A DNA stretch of 13,731 bases, from assembly GCF_014859565.1 (NCBI RefSeq), contig NZ_JACUUA010000084.1:1-13731 (forward strand), in the 5' to 3' direction. Numbering within the stretch: the stretch's first letter is position 1; every line of letters starts with the position of its first letter. Origin of the DNA: Marinospirillum sp. (GTDB taxonomy: Bacteria; Pseudomonadota; Gammaproteobacteria; Pseudomonadales; Halomonadaceae). Of the stretch, positions 1 to 7,631 are shown piece after piece. The notes beneath the pieces were generated by a model, which was given only the letters and a program-made list of their open reading frames with translations, ran no database searches and was not told where the DNA came from. The translations under genes were made by a program, and so were the position numbers.

Positions 1-1963
1 CAAAATCATTGGACACACCAAAATCATCATCCAGCTCATTGGCTTCAATCGGCTTTTCCAGATCCAGCTCCAGATCCAGTTCTTCCGCCTCGGATTCATC
101 CAGCTCTTCCAGACCTTCCAGTGGATCAACCAAGTCTTCTTCCTGTGTGGGTTCAACTGGTGGTTTACTGGAGATGACTTCATCCAGTTCTGCTTCCAGG
201 CTGTCCAAGTCATCAAAGTCATCGAGACCAAAATCCATCTCTATCGAGGATGGTGCGGGCTGCTCAGAGCGACTGATTGCCTCCGACTCTTCAGAATCAA
301 AAATATCCGCTATAGCCTGGTCATCGTCCAGGTCCAGATCAAGGTTATCCAGATCACCGAGATCCAGCTTTCCCAGATCCAGTTCTCCCAGATCTACATT
401 CAGGGCATTATCACGGTCTGCATCAAACTTGTCTTCAGCTAAAGACTGCACAGGTGCAGCGGCAACAAACAGGGCTGCCAGCTCTGCAACACGACGTATT
501 GCAGATGAGGAAGGTGAACTGGACTCCAATTCAGCACGCTGCTTGTTGAAGGTTTCTTCGTCATTCAACTCAACCAGCACTTCCAGCAACTTGATGCGTA
601 AATCCTCACGTTCAGGTTGTTCAAGCAGTGCACTCTGCAGGTAACCTGCAGCCTGCTCAAGACGACCATAAGCAATAAACATTTCAGCTTCCTGCAAGGC
701 ATCACGCGGTTTTTCCTTGCGTTCAGCCGGTTGTTTTTTTTCCGGCTCAGAGCCAGTTACAAGCTCAGTGTTCAGATCGTCAAGATTCAGATCCGAGCTA
801 TCCAGATCAGCATTTAAACCTCCATCATCCAACTCCAGCGGGTCAAGATCATCCAGACCTTCAAGCTCATCCAGTGGCTGGGCATTTAAATCCAGATCAA
901 AATCTGACGAGGTGGCATTGTGAGCCGCCAGCATATCGGCTTCCAGATTGGTCTCAGCAGGTTTGGATTGATCACGGGCTGCTTTGAGTTTGCTGCGGGT
1001 CGATAACAACGCAAAAAACACTGCCAACAGCAATACCAGCGAACCCGCCAAAGCACCATAAAGAACAGGCTGCTGCTGCATACGACTCATCAGATCCTGA
1101 TGCATTATTTCAGCAGGCGCAGCAGGTTGTGCCTGTACCGCTGGTTGTGGTGGTGGTGTCATTGCGCCTGATTGAGTCGCACGCTGGGTCAGCTGACGCT
1201 CCATATCAGCCAGCTGCTCATCTTTCAGGCGAATCAGCTGTTGCAGGGTGTTCACCTGCTGCTGCATTTCGGTAATTCGTTCTGCCAGCTCATCTTTTTC
1301 CCGCTCTGCCAGCTGCAGGCTTTCTTCACTGGCTGATAAACGGCTTTCGAGCTGGTTGATACGCTCTTGCTGTGCACTGCTGACTGGTGGAGTTACCAGC
1401 TGCAGATCACGTGGACGAGCTTCCGGGCGCTCAGGGGTGGCAGCCGGAGCTGTATCCATCGAAGGGCGCGGGGTTGGTCTGATATCTGCCACAGGTGCCG
1501 GACGGGAAGGTGCCTGATCCCGACTGGCAACCCAAACCTGATTCTGGCGACGCACTTCCTGTTCCGCCTGCAAAGCGGTGCGGCGCATCATGGCGGCAGC
1601 TGTTGGAATCACCAGAGTGGAACCTGACTCCATTTCGTTGATATTACCGCTAGGGAAAGCTCGGGGGTTGGCATCACGAATCGCCAGCATGGCCTGTTTG
1701 ATGGTGATGTTGTTGTTTGGTCGGGTTGTACGGGCAATACTCCAGAGGGTATCGCGGGAACCAACCTGTACTCGTCGCTGTCCAGTTGGTGTTGCAGTGG
1801 TGGCTGCAAACGCAGTACGCAGCTCTTCTGCTGTTAGCATTGCTGATTGCAATTGTAACGGAGAACTTGCGTTCACCGCCGCCAGGCTAAGGGGTAGCGT
1901 CATAACACCTGCCGCTAGCCCAGCCACCCACCAAGAACGCCCACCGGTTAACTTCCTCTGCAT
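1..1963 (-). CDS. fimV: FimV/HubP-family polar hub protein, N-terminal 654 residues (3' end outside window)
   Basis: The minus-strand frame is open from an ATG at 1963-1961 to the left edge. A signal peptide (about residues 1-32) begins MQRKL, has a hydrophobic core and ends near VNA. A LysM-like peptidoglycan-binding segment (about 64-120) contains DTLWSIA and STLVIP. A Pro/Arg-rich linker, a coiled coil (about 197-260), a Pro/Gln/Ala stretch and one membrane helix (about 301-321, before STRSKLK) follow. The cytoplasmic part is strongly acidic, rich in Asp, Leu and Glu, with one TPR-like segment (about 421-480, DALQEAEMFIAYGRLEQAAG). This is the FimV order. In Pseudomonas, FimV is a polar inner-membrane protein that binds peptidoglycan and is needed for type IV pilus assembly, twitching and cAMP signalling; that role here is inferred. 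The usual C-terminal FimV domain lies beyond the edge. The start is supported by GGGG six bases upstream and by the signal peptide. It lies downstream of asd behind a terminator, so it probably has its own promoter. Confidence 0.93.
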   Translation of the reverse strand, partial: MQRKLTGGRSWWVAGLAAGVMTLPLSLAAVNASSPLQLQSAMLTAEELRTAFAATTATPTGQRRVQVGSRDTLWSIARTTRPNNNITIKQAMLAIRDANPRAFPSGNINEMESGSTLVIPTAAAMMRRTALQAEQEVRRQNQVWVASRDQAPSRPAPVADIRPTPRPSMDTAPAATPERPEARPRDLQLVTPPVSSAQQERINQLESRLSASEESLQLAEREKDELAERITEMQQQVNTLQQLIRLKDEQLADMERQLTQRATQSGAMTPPPQPAVQAQPAAPAEIMHQDLMSRMQQQPVLYGALAGSLVLLLAVFFALLSTRSKLKAARDQSKPAETNLEADMLAAHNATSSDFDLDLNAQPLDELEGLDDLDPLELDDGGLNADLDSSDLNLDDLNTELVTGSEPEKKQPAERKEKPRDALQEAEMFIAYGRLEQAAGYLQSALLEQPEREDLRIKLLEVLVELNDEETFNKQRAELESSSPSSSAIRRVAELAALFVAAAPVQSLAEDKFDADRDNALNVDLGELDLGKLDLGDLDNLDLDLDDDQAIADIFDSEESEAISRSEQPAPSSIEMDFGLDDFDDLDSLEAELDEVISSKPPVEPTQEEDLVDPLEGLEELDESEAEELDLELDLEKPIEANELDDDFGVSNDF
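320..394 (-). repeat. In-frame LDLG-x pentapeptide repeat in FimV acidic region
   Basis: Residues 524-548 of the FimV product read as three successive LDLG-[E/K/D] units followed by Asp/Leu alternation. The DNA shows a 15-base period built on CCAGATC (plus strand). The rest of the cytoplasmic region repeats the same Asp-Leu-rich style (for example residues 354-398 and 575-648) less regularly. Length change by slippage in this part is plausible but not shown. Confidence 0.6.
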
Positions 1964-1993
1964 ACCCTGCCCCGTTACTTTATCGTTCCGCCT

Positions 1994-2016
1994 GTAGAAA
2001 AAACCATTTTTCCTAC
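1994..2016 (-). promoter_or_regulatory. Hairpin in the fimV 5' leader
   Basis: On the minus strand the arms GTAGGAAAAA and TTTTTTCTAC pair over 10 positions with one G-T wobble and a 3-base TGG loop. It sits 30 bases upstream of the fimV ATG. It may be a leader stem, an operator or a weak terminator; nothing decides between these. Confidence 0.45.
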
Positions 2017-2074
2017 AATTTCATAGATACGGCGTTTTTAACAGTTTTTCTGTGCTTTGTCATCGGTCATTTGC

Positions 2075-2102
2075 AAAAACGGCAGCCGTAGCTGCCGTTT
2101 TT
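2075..2102 (-). terminator. Intrinsic terminator downstream of asd
   Basis: A perfect 12-bp stem has arms AAAAACGGCAGC (2075-2086) and GCTGCCGTTTTT (2091-2102). Read on the minus strand, the loop is TACG closed by C-G, the very stable UNCG-type tetraloop, and the stem ends in a T run. It begins 16 bases after the asd stop, so it ends the leu-asd transcript before fimV. The A and T tracts are symmetric, so it could also stop plus-strand transcripts. Confidence 0.9.
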
Positions 2103-2118
2103 AATGCTTTGGTATCAA

Positions 2119-3225
2119 TTAATGTTCCAACAGGATACGCAGCATACGACGCAGCGGTTCAGCCGCACCCCACAACAGCTGATCACCCACAGTGAAGGCT
2201 GAAAGATATTGTGACCCCATGTTCATCTTGCGCAGACGACCCACAGGAACCGTTAAGGTGCCAGTCACGGCAGTCGGACCCAAATCACGGATGGATGCAT
2301 CCCGCTCGTTGGGAATCACTTTCACCCAGTCATTGTGAGCCGCCAGCAGACCGTGGATTTCATCCAGGGGGACATCCTGCTTGAGTTTGATGGTGAATGC
2401 CTGACTGTGACAACGCATAGCACCAATACGCACACACAGGCCATCAATTGGCACCGGATTGGTCGACAGACCAAGGATCTTGTTGGTCTCAACATGACCT
2501 TTCCACTCTTCCTTGCTTTGGCGGCTATCCAGCTGTTTGTCGATATAAGGAATTAGACTACCTGCCAGAGGTACACCAAAGTTGTCGGTCGGGAAGTCAG
2601 CCGAGCGCATCGCAGCGGCCACCTTGCGGTCAATATCCAGAATGGCGGAAGCCGGATCAGCCAACTCAGGTGCCACGGCATCACGCAGCGTACCCATCTG
2701 GTTCAGCAGCTCACGCATATTCTGGGCGCCGGCACCGGAAGCCGCCTGATAGGTCATGGAGGTCATCCATTCCACCAACCCCTTCTCAAACAGGCCACCC
2801 AGACCCATCAGCATCAGGCTGACGGTGCAGTTGCCACCCACAAAGGTTTTTACGCCAGAAGTCAGGCCAGCATCAATCACCTTGCGGTTGACCGGATCCA
2901 GCACAATGATGCTTTCATCCACCATGCGCAGGCTGGATGCGGCATCAATCCAGTAACCCTGCCAACCAGCCGCACGCAGCGGGCCGTAAACTTCGTTGGT
3001 GTAGTCACCACCCTGACAGGTGAGCACCACATCCAGTTTTTTCAACACATCCAGATCAGTGGCACTTTGCAGCGGCTGACCATCCGGGCCAGGTTTACCG
3101 GCCTGAGAGGTAGTGAAATACACCGCTTCAATCAGATCAAAATCTTTTTCTTGCTGCATCCGCTGCATCAGTACCGAGCCGACCATTCCGCGCCAGCCCA
3201 CCAAACCTACAGTCAATTTTTTCAT
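2119..3225 (-). CDS. asd: Aspartate-semialdehyde dehydrogenase
   Basis: The 368-residue product reduces L-aspartyl-4-phosphate to L-aspartate 4-semialdehyde with NADPH. This is the shared cytoplasmic step toward lysine/diaminopimelate, threonine and methionine. The N-terminal NADP motif is [12 protein letters not shown] (about 7-18). The catalytic cysteine is C133 in GGNCTVSLM, and the substrate-side [12 protein letters not shown] supplies H273. Length and near-complete colinearity with the E. coli-type enzyme ([47 protein letters not shown]) make this the gammaproteobacterial class. It follows leuB after 27 bases, so it is probably cotranscribed. The Shine-Dalgarno sequence AGGAGG is strong but 14 bases from the ATG, slightly farther than usual. 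A usg-like gene, which I recall next to asd in Pseudomonas, is absent; fimV follows directly. Confidence 0.98.
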   Translation of the reverse strand: MKKLTVGLVGWRGMVGSVLMQRMQQEKDFDLIEAVYFTTSQAGKPGPDGQPLQSATDLDVLKKLDVVLTCQGGDYTNEVYGPLRAAGWQGYWIDAASSLRMVDESIIVLDPVNRKVIDAGLTSGVKTFVGGNCTVSLMLMGLGGLFEKGLVEWMTSMTYQAASGAGAQNMRELLNQMGTLRDAVAPELADPASAILDIDRKVAAAMRSADFPTDNFGVPLAGSLIPYIDKQLDSRQSKEEWKGHVETNKILGLSTNPVPIDGLCVRIGAMRCHSQAFTIKLKQDVPLDEIHGLLAAHNDWVKVIPNERDASIRDLGPTAVTGTLTVPVGRLRKMNMGSQYLSAFTVGDQLLWGAAEPLRRMLRILLEH

Positions 3226-3252
3226 GGAATTCTTTTGTTCCTCCTGTTGCTA

Positions 3253-4338
3253 TCAGAGTGCTTTTAACGCTTTGACCACCGCATTACCCATCTGGGCGGT
3301 GCCGACCTTGGTCATGCCTGCAGACACTATATCAGCGGTACGCAGCCCCTGATCCAGCACATCACTGACAGCCTGTTCAATTTTTCCTGCCAGTTCACCT
3401 TCACCGAAGGAATAACGCAGCATCATTGACACCGACAGAATGGTCGCCAGCGGGTTAGCGACTCCCAGTCCGGCGATATCCGGTGCTGAACCGTGGCAGG
3501 GCTCATACATGCCCTTGGCGTTGGCATCCAGTGAAGCGGAAGGCAGCATACCTATGGAGCCGGTCAGCATCGCCGCTTCGTCCGACAGGATGTCACCGAA
3601 CATGTTGCCGGTCACAAGCACGTCAAACTGCTTGGGCGCACGCACCAGCTGCATGGCGGCGTTGTCCACATACATGTGCGACAACTCTACATCGGGATAA
3701 TCTCGACCCACTTCTTCCATCACATCACGCCACAGCATGGTGACTTCCAGCACGTTGGCCTTATCCACCGAACAAACACGCTTATTACGCTTGCGTGCCA
3801 TTTCAAAAGCCACCTTGCCGATGCGACGAATTTCACTTTCGGAATAAACGTAGGTGTTAAAACCTTCTTTTTCACCATTTTCCAGCTCACGAATACCACG
3901 CGGCTGACCAAAATAAATACCACCGGTCAGTTCACGCACAATCATGATATCCAGACCGGACACCACTTCTGGCTTCAGACTGGACGCATCCGCCAGTTGC
4001 GGGTAGAGAATCGCCGGGCGCAGGTTGCCAAACAGACCCAGCTGCTTGCGAATACCCAGCAGACCACGCTCCGGACGCTTGGAGATATCCGGCAGCTTGT
4101 CCCACTTGGGACCACCCACCGCACCCAGCAGAATCGCATCAGCCGCCTTGGCTTTTTCCAGCGTCTCCGGTGGCAGTGGCTCACCAGTGGCATCAAAACC
4201 TGCACCACCCACCAGACCTTCTTCCCAGCTGACATCCAGACCGAATTTGTCACGGCAAATTTCCAGCACCTTCACTGCTTCGGCAGTAATCTCAGGACCA
4301 ATACCATCACCGGGTAAAACCAGAATCTTCTTGCTCAT
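3253..4338 (-). CDS. leuB: 3-isopropylmalate dehydrogenase
   Basis: This enzyme oxidises and decarboxylates (2R,3S)-3-isopropylmalate to 2-oxoisocaproate with NAD+, the third dedicated step of leucine synthesis. The product is 361 residues from [16 protein letters not shown]. Substrate arginines are seen at R97, R107 and R135, with Y142 and K193 as catalytic residues. Metal-binding aspartates are D225 (MYVDNAAMQ), D249 and D253 in [14 protein letters not shown]. The ATG at 4338 is chosen because GAGAG lies seven bases before it. An in-frame TTG at 4353 would add MRDKH but has no good ribosome site and would absorb the Shine-Dalgarno sequence. The TGA stop is 27 bases before asd. Unlike leuC-leuD, it is separated from leuD by 213 bases, so it may also have its own promoter. 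Confidence 0.97.
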   Translation of the reverse strand: MSKKILVLPGDGIGPEITAEAVKVLEICRDKFGLDVSWEEGLVGGAGFDATGEPLPPETLEKAKAADAILLGAVGGPKWDKLPDISKRPERGLLGIRKQLGLFGNLRPAILYPQLADASSLKPEVVSGLDIMIVRELTGGIYFGQPRGIRELENGEKEGFNTYVYSESEIRRIGKVAFEMARKRNKRVCSVDKANVLEVTMLWRDVMEEVGRDYPDVELSHMYVDNAAMQLVRAPKQFDVLVTGNMFGDILSDEAAMLTGSIGMLPSASLDANAKGMYEPCHGSAPDIAGLGVANPLATILSVSMMLRYSFGEGELAGKIEQAVSDVLDQGLRTADIVSAGMTKVGTAQMGNAVVKALKAL

Positions 4339-4366
4339 GTGTTTATCTCTCAAAGTTAATCTCTAA

Positions 4367-4395
4367 TTTATCGCCAAGCCAGAAAGCCGCGGCAA
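4367..4395 (-). promoter_or_regulatory. leuB: Possible leuB promoter
   Basis: On the minus strand TTGCCG (4395-4390) and GATAAA (4372-4367) are separated by 17 bases, each matching four of six sigma-70 consensus bases. They lie 28-57 bases upstream of the leuB ATG. This would give leuB-asd expression independent of leuCD. It is a weak, pattern-only call. Confidence 0.3.
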
Positions 4396-4551
4396 GGTTG
4401 CCTGTGTGAGCGAGGCAGGACGCCGGCAGCTTTCGCTATCCCTGCTCACGCTGCATTCGAGCATCCATGCACATCAGCGCAGGTGTCTATTCAGGACAGA
4501 ATAGCCACCTGAAAAACAGGCTGCCTTGCAAAGCGGCAGATGATCCTTCAC
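4386..4551 (-). repeat. Cluster of inverted repeats in the leuD-leuB gap
   Basis: Four pairings are visible. CTGCC/GGCAG (4521-4525 with 4535-4539), read on the minus strand, is followed within a few bases by TTTTT and looks like a weak terminator 12 bases after the leuD stop. AGGTGTCTATTC/GAATAGCCACCT (4481-4492 with 4499-4510) is a 12-bp stem with one mismatch and a 6-base loop. GTGAGC/GCTCAC (4406-4411 with 4444-4449) encloses a GC-rich segment. GGCAA-GG-TTGCC (4391-4402) is a short palindrome next to GCCGCGGC. No credible gene is present. The region may reduce leuBasd transcription relative to leuCD, protect RNA ends, or be a dispersed repeat; none is demonstrated. Confidence 0.55.
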
Positions 4552-5190
4552 TCAAGAAAATATCCAGGGCGTATATGCCGCCTGCTTGGCTTCATAAGCC
4601 TTGATGGCATCTGCATCCTTGAGGGTAATGCCAATATCATCCAGTCCCTCAATCAGGCAATGCTTGCGGAACGGATCCATTTCAAAGCTCAGAACCTCAC
4701 CAGAGGGTGTGGTGACCGTTTGTGCAGGCAGGTCGATCAGCAGGCGATAGTCCTCGCTGGCATTCACCTCATTAAACAGGCGATCTACGGTATTTTCATC
4801 CAGCTGGATCAACAACAGGCCGTTCTTGGGCGCATTGTTGAAGAAAATATCCGCAAAACTGGGTGCAATCACGGCACGAAAACCATAGTCCACCAACGCC
4901 CAGGGCGCATGCTCCCGTGAAGAACCACAACCAAAGTTCTTACGCGACAACAACACTTCACTGCCCTGAAAACGCGGCTGATTCAGAATAAAATCAGTAT
5001 TCAGCGGACGATGACTGCAATCCTGCCCCGGAAAACCTTCGTCCAGATAACGCAACTCATCAAACAGATTAGGACCAAAGCCGGTACGTTTGATGGACTT
5101 CAGAAACTGCTTGGGAATAATCAGGTCGGTATCCACATTGGCGCGATCCAGCGGCGCAACCAGACCATTTAACTGGGTAAATTTTTGCAT
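4552..5190 (-). CDS. leuD: 3-isopropylmalate dehydratase small subunit
   Basis: The product is 212 residues, usual for the bacterial small subunit. It joins LeuC to form isopropylmalate isomerase, which interconverts 2- and 3-isopropylmalate through a dehydrated intermediate. It has the aconitase swivel-domain features: [13 protein letters not shown] near the N-terminus and [15 protein letters not shown] at about 85-99, whose S-S-R-E carries the substrate-carboxylate arginine. AGGAG lies seven bases before the ATG. The gene begins 15 bases after leuC, so the two subunits are cotranslated from one message. Confidence 0.98.
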   Translation of the reverse strand: MQKFTQLNGLVAPLDRANVDTDLIIPKQFLKSIKRTGFGPNLFDELRYLDEGFPGQDCSHRPLNTDFILNQPRFQGSEVLLSRKNFGCGSSREHAPWALVDYGFRAVIAPSFADIFFNNAPKNGLLLIQLDENTVDRLFNEVNASEDYRLLIDLPAQTVTTPSGEVLSFEMDPFRKHCLIEGLDDIGITLKDADAIKAYEAKQAAYTPWIFS

Positions 5191-5205
5191 TGCTTATCTC
5201 CTGCC

Positions 5206-6621
5206 TCAGAATTCCCGGACATCCACAAAATGACCGGCGATTGCCGCTGCCGCTGCCATGGCCGGGCTGACCAGGTGGGTGCGTCCGCCATAACCTTGCC
5301 GACCTTCAAAGTTGCGGTTGGAGGTGGATGCACAGTGTTCACCCTGCCCCAGTTTGTCGGCATTCATCGCCAGACACATGGAGCAACCTGGCTCACGCCA
5401 TTCAAAACCGGCTTCGATAAAAATTTTATCCAGCCCTTCTTCTTCCGCCTGTTGTTTCACCAGACCGGAACCAGGCACCACCAGCGCCTGTTTCAGGCTG
5501 GCAGCCACTTTACGGCCTTTGGCCACTTCAGCCGCAGCACGCAGGTCTTCAATGCGTGAATTGGTGCAGGAGCCGATAAAAACCCGATCCAGCTGGATAT
5601 CAGTAATCGCCTGATTGGGTTTTAATCCCATGTATTTCAAAGCGGATTCCCAGCTTTTGCGCAGGTTTTCATCACCTGCACTGGCGGGATCAGGAACACG
5701 ACCATTCACCGCCACTACCATCTCTGGTGAAGTGCCCCAGCTGACCTGAGGTGCAATGCTGGCGGCATCCAGTGTTACCACCTTGTCAAACACGGCATCT
5801 ACATCACTATGCAGGGTTTTCCAGTAGGCCACCGCCTGTTCCCATTGTTCACCCTTGGGTGCAAAAGGACGGCCTTTAACATAATCCAGAGTGATCTGGT
5901 CACAACCCACCAGACCCACACGGGCACCGGCTTCAATTGCCATGTTGCAGATGGTCATACGGCCTTCCATCGACAGATTGCTGATGGCTGAACCAGCAAA
6001 TTCCATCGCATAACCCGTACCACCGGCGGTACCGATTTCACCTATCACGGCCAGAATGATGTCCTTGGCGGTGACACCGGGCTGCAGTTCACCATCCACC
6101 TGGATCAGCAGGTTTTTCATCTTGCGCTGAATCAGACACTGGGTAGCGAGTACATGCTCCACTTCCGAGGTGCCAACCCCGTGTGCCAGTGCCGCAAAAG
6201 CACCATGAGTGGCGGTGTGGGAATCACCGCACACCAGCGTCATGCCCGGCAGGGTTGCGCCCTGCTCCGGGCCGACCACATGCACGATGCCCTGACGCAG
6301 GTCGTTGATCTTGAATTCGGTGATGCCAAACTCGTCGCAGTTGTCATCCAGCGTCTGCACCTGAATACGCGAGGTTTCGTCTTCGATACCACTGACCCCC
6401 TGCGCACGTTCTTTCAGGGTGGTGGGGACGTTGTGATCCGGTGTTGCCAGGTTGGCATTCAGACGCCAGGGTTTGCGATTGGCCAGACGCAGGCCTTCAA
6501 AAGCCTGGGGCGAAGTCACTTCGTGCAGCAGGTGGCGGTCGATGTAAATTAGTGCGGTGCCATCATCACGCTGTTTGACCAGGTGGGCATCCCAGAGTTT
6601 GTCGTACAGGGTTTGAGCCAT
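5206..6621 (-). CDS. leuC: 3-isopropylmalate dehydratase large subunit
   Basis: The 471-residue product has full family length and belongs to the aconitase family, with a [4Fe-4S] cluster. The three cluster ligands are C352 ([11 protein letters not shown]), C413 and C416 (GCSMC). Other active-site motifs are DHNVPT (62-67), [12 protein letters not shown] (131-142) and [11 protein letters not shown]. It dehydrates 2-isopropylmalate and rehydrates it as 3-isopropylmalate with LeuD. GAGGAG lies eight bases before the ATG. It is the first gene of the leuCD(B)-asd run and is divergent from a LysR gene 125 bases away. The leader holds no leucine-rich peptide, so classical leucine attenuation is not evident. 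Confidence 0.98.
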   Translation of the reverse strand: MAQTLYDKLWDAHLVKQRDDGTALIYIDRHLLHEVTSPQAFEGLRLANRKPWRLNANLATPDHNVPTTLKERAQGVSGIEDETSRIQVQTLDDNCDEFGITEFKINDLRQGIVHVVGPEQGATLPGMTLVCGDSHTATHGAFAALAHGVGTSEVEHVLATQCLIQRKMKNLLIQVDGELQPGVTAKDIILAVIGEIGTAGGTGYAMEFAGSAISNLSMEGRMTICNMAIEAGARVGLVGCDQITLDYVKGRPFAPKGEQWEQAVAYWKTLHSDVDAVFDKVVTLDAASIAPQVSWGTSPEMVVAVNGRVPDPASAGDENLRKSWESALKYMGLKPNQAITDIQLDRVFIGSCTNSRIEDLRAAAEVAKGRKVAASLKQALVVPGSGLVKQQAEEEGLDKIFIEAGFEWREPGCSMCLAMNADKLGQGEHCASTSNRNFEGRQGYGGRTHLVSPAMAAAAAIAGHFVDVREF

Positions 6622-6647
6622 ATTTTGTTCTCCTCAAGACTGAGCCT

Positions 6648-6720
6648 TTGGCGACTCTTGCCAACATCTTAACGCCCGTGATTCAATAAAACCAATTCAT
6701 CCTTATCATAATCAACATAA
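6648..6720. promoter_or_regulatory. leuC / LysR-gene divergent control region
   Basis: The 125-base gap between the divergent starts is AT-rich in its middle. It holds TTAT-N10-ATAA (6703-6720), an interrupted dyad of the kind bound by LysR-family dimers. Overlapping it are a -10-like TATGAT for leuC on the minus strand and TATCAT for the regulator on the plus strand. A 5-bp hairpin TTGGC/GCCAA (6648-6652 with 6660-6664) falls in the leuC leader. Exact promoters cannot be assigned; -35 matches are poor on both strands. Confidence 0.4.
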
Positions 6721-6730
6721 CAGCTTGGAA

Positions 6731-6746
6731 TAGATAGACAGATAGA
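6731..6746 (+). repeat. TAGA-type tetranucleotide repeat abutting the LysR-gene start
   Basis: The 16 bases directly before the ATG read TAGA TAGA CAGA TAGA. They occupy the position where a Shine-Dalgarno sequence should be, and no GGAG-like site is present. With only four units it is unlikely to be hypermutable, but it implies weak translation initiation. Confidence 0.5.
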
Positions 6747-7631
6747 ATGGACATTCAATCCTTGCAGGCTTTTATTCAGGTGGCCGAAAAAGGCTCTTTT
6801 TCCCGTGCCGGTCATGGGCTGCACATCACCCAACCCGCGGTCAGTAAACGTATTGCCAGCCTGGAAGATCAACTGAACCAGAAGCTGTTTGATCGTATCG
6901 GACGCAGCATCACCCTGACCCAGGCTGGAGCGGCATTATTACCTCGCGCTCGTCGACTGTTGGTGGATCTGGAGGATACCCGTCGGATGCTTGCCAATCT
7001 CAGTGGGGAAATCCAGGGCTCACTGATTCTGGCCACCAGTCACCACATTGGCCTGCATCGTCTGCCACCTTTGTTGAAAAGTTTCACCCAGGCTTTTCCG
7101 CAGGTCAAACTGGACATGCGTTTTCAGGATTCCGAGCAGGCTTATGCTGGGGTGGTAGCCGGTGACCTGGAGCTGGGTATTGTCACCCTGGCACCAGTGC
7201 CTGATCCATCACTGGTGGTGGTGCCGGTTTGGGTGGATCAACTGCGCTTTGTAGTCGCCAAGGGTCACCCGTTAAGTCGGCTGCACAGCTTGCAACTGGA
7301 TGACCTGACTCACCATGATGCAGTACTGCCAGGTCAGCAGACTTTTACACGCGGTATTGTCGAGCGGGTGTTCCGGGAACAGGATCTGGAGCTGAATGTG
7401 ACCCTGTCCACCAACTACATGGAAACACTGAAGATGATGGTGTCCATCGGGCTGGGCTGGAGCTTACTGCCGGAAACCCTGATTGATGACAGCCTGGAAG
7501 TGCTGAACCTGGATCACCCACCCATCACCCGACCCCTGGGTTTTCTTTACCACCGCGAACGCACCCTGTCGAATGCTGCCCGTCAGATGATCCAACTGCT
7601 GGAGCAGGAGAAAAACCTGCCTCAAGCCTGA
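6747..7631 (+). CDS. LysR-family transcriptional regulator, divergent from leuC
   Basis: The product is 294 residues, the normal length for the family. The N-terminal winged helix-turn-helix (about 1-60) carries the typical MDIQSLQAFIQVAEKGSFSRAG start and ITQPAVSKRIASLEDQL recognition region. It is followed by a linker helix (about 60-90) and a two-lobed effector domain (about 92-290) starting near QGSLILATSHHIG. A divergent LysR gene at this position beside leuC is the arrangement I recall from Pseudomonas (near PA3121), where its effector is not certain to me. Control of leuCD or of itself through the shared 125-base gap is a reasonable inference; the ligand is unknown. The start is the only ATG that keeps the full helix-turn-helix, despite a poor ribosome site. 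The last 10 bases overlap the convergent c-di-GMP gene. Confidence 0.95.
   Translation: MDIQSLQAFIQVAEKGSFSRAGHGLHITQPAVSKRIASLEDQLNQKLFDRIGRSITLTQAGAALLPRARRLLVDLEDTRRMLANLSGEIQGSLILATSHHIGLHRLPPLLKSFTQAFPQVKLDMRFQDSEQAYAGVVAGDLELGIVTLAPVPDPSLVVVPVWVDQLRFVVAKGHPLSRLHSLQLDDLTHHDAVLPGQQTFTRGIVERVFREQDLELNVTLSTNYMETLKMMVSIGLGWSLLPETLIDDSLEVLNLDHPPITRPLGFLYHRERTLSNAARQMIQLLEQEKNLPQA

Noticed and set aside
9..644. Plus-strand Ser-rich open frame of 211 codons
   Set aside because: It is the antisense of the Asp/Glu/Leu-rich FimV coding region; the reversed acidic codons give Ser/Arg runs. It has no recognisable domain.
3676..4317. Plus-strand open frame of 213 codons opposite leuB
   Set aside because: It lies wholly within leuB on the other strand, with Thr/His/Gln-rich low-quality composition and no ribosome site. 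The leuB reading is unambiguous.
4378..4478. 33-codon minus-strand frame (MLECSVSRDSE...) between leuD and leuB
   Set aside because: No Shine-Dalgarno sequence, no recognisable domain, and it overlaps inverted repeats.
5185..6552. Several plus-strand open frames opposite leuC/leuD
   Set aside because: All are shadows of full-length, motif-complete leuC and leuD.
6622..6700. Leucine attenuator leader peptide upstream of leuC
   Set aside because: The short frames there (for example MNWFY) have no leucine run and no terminator/antiterminator pair was found.
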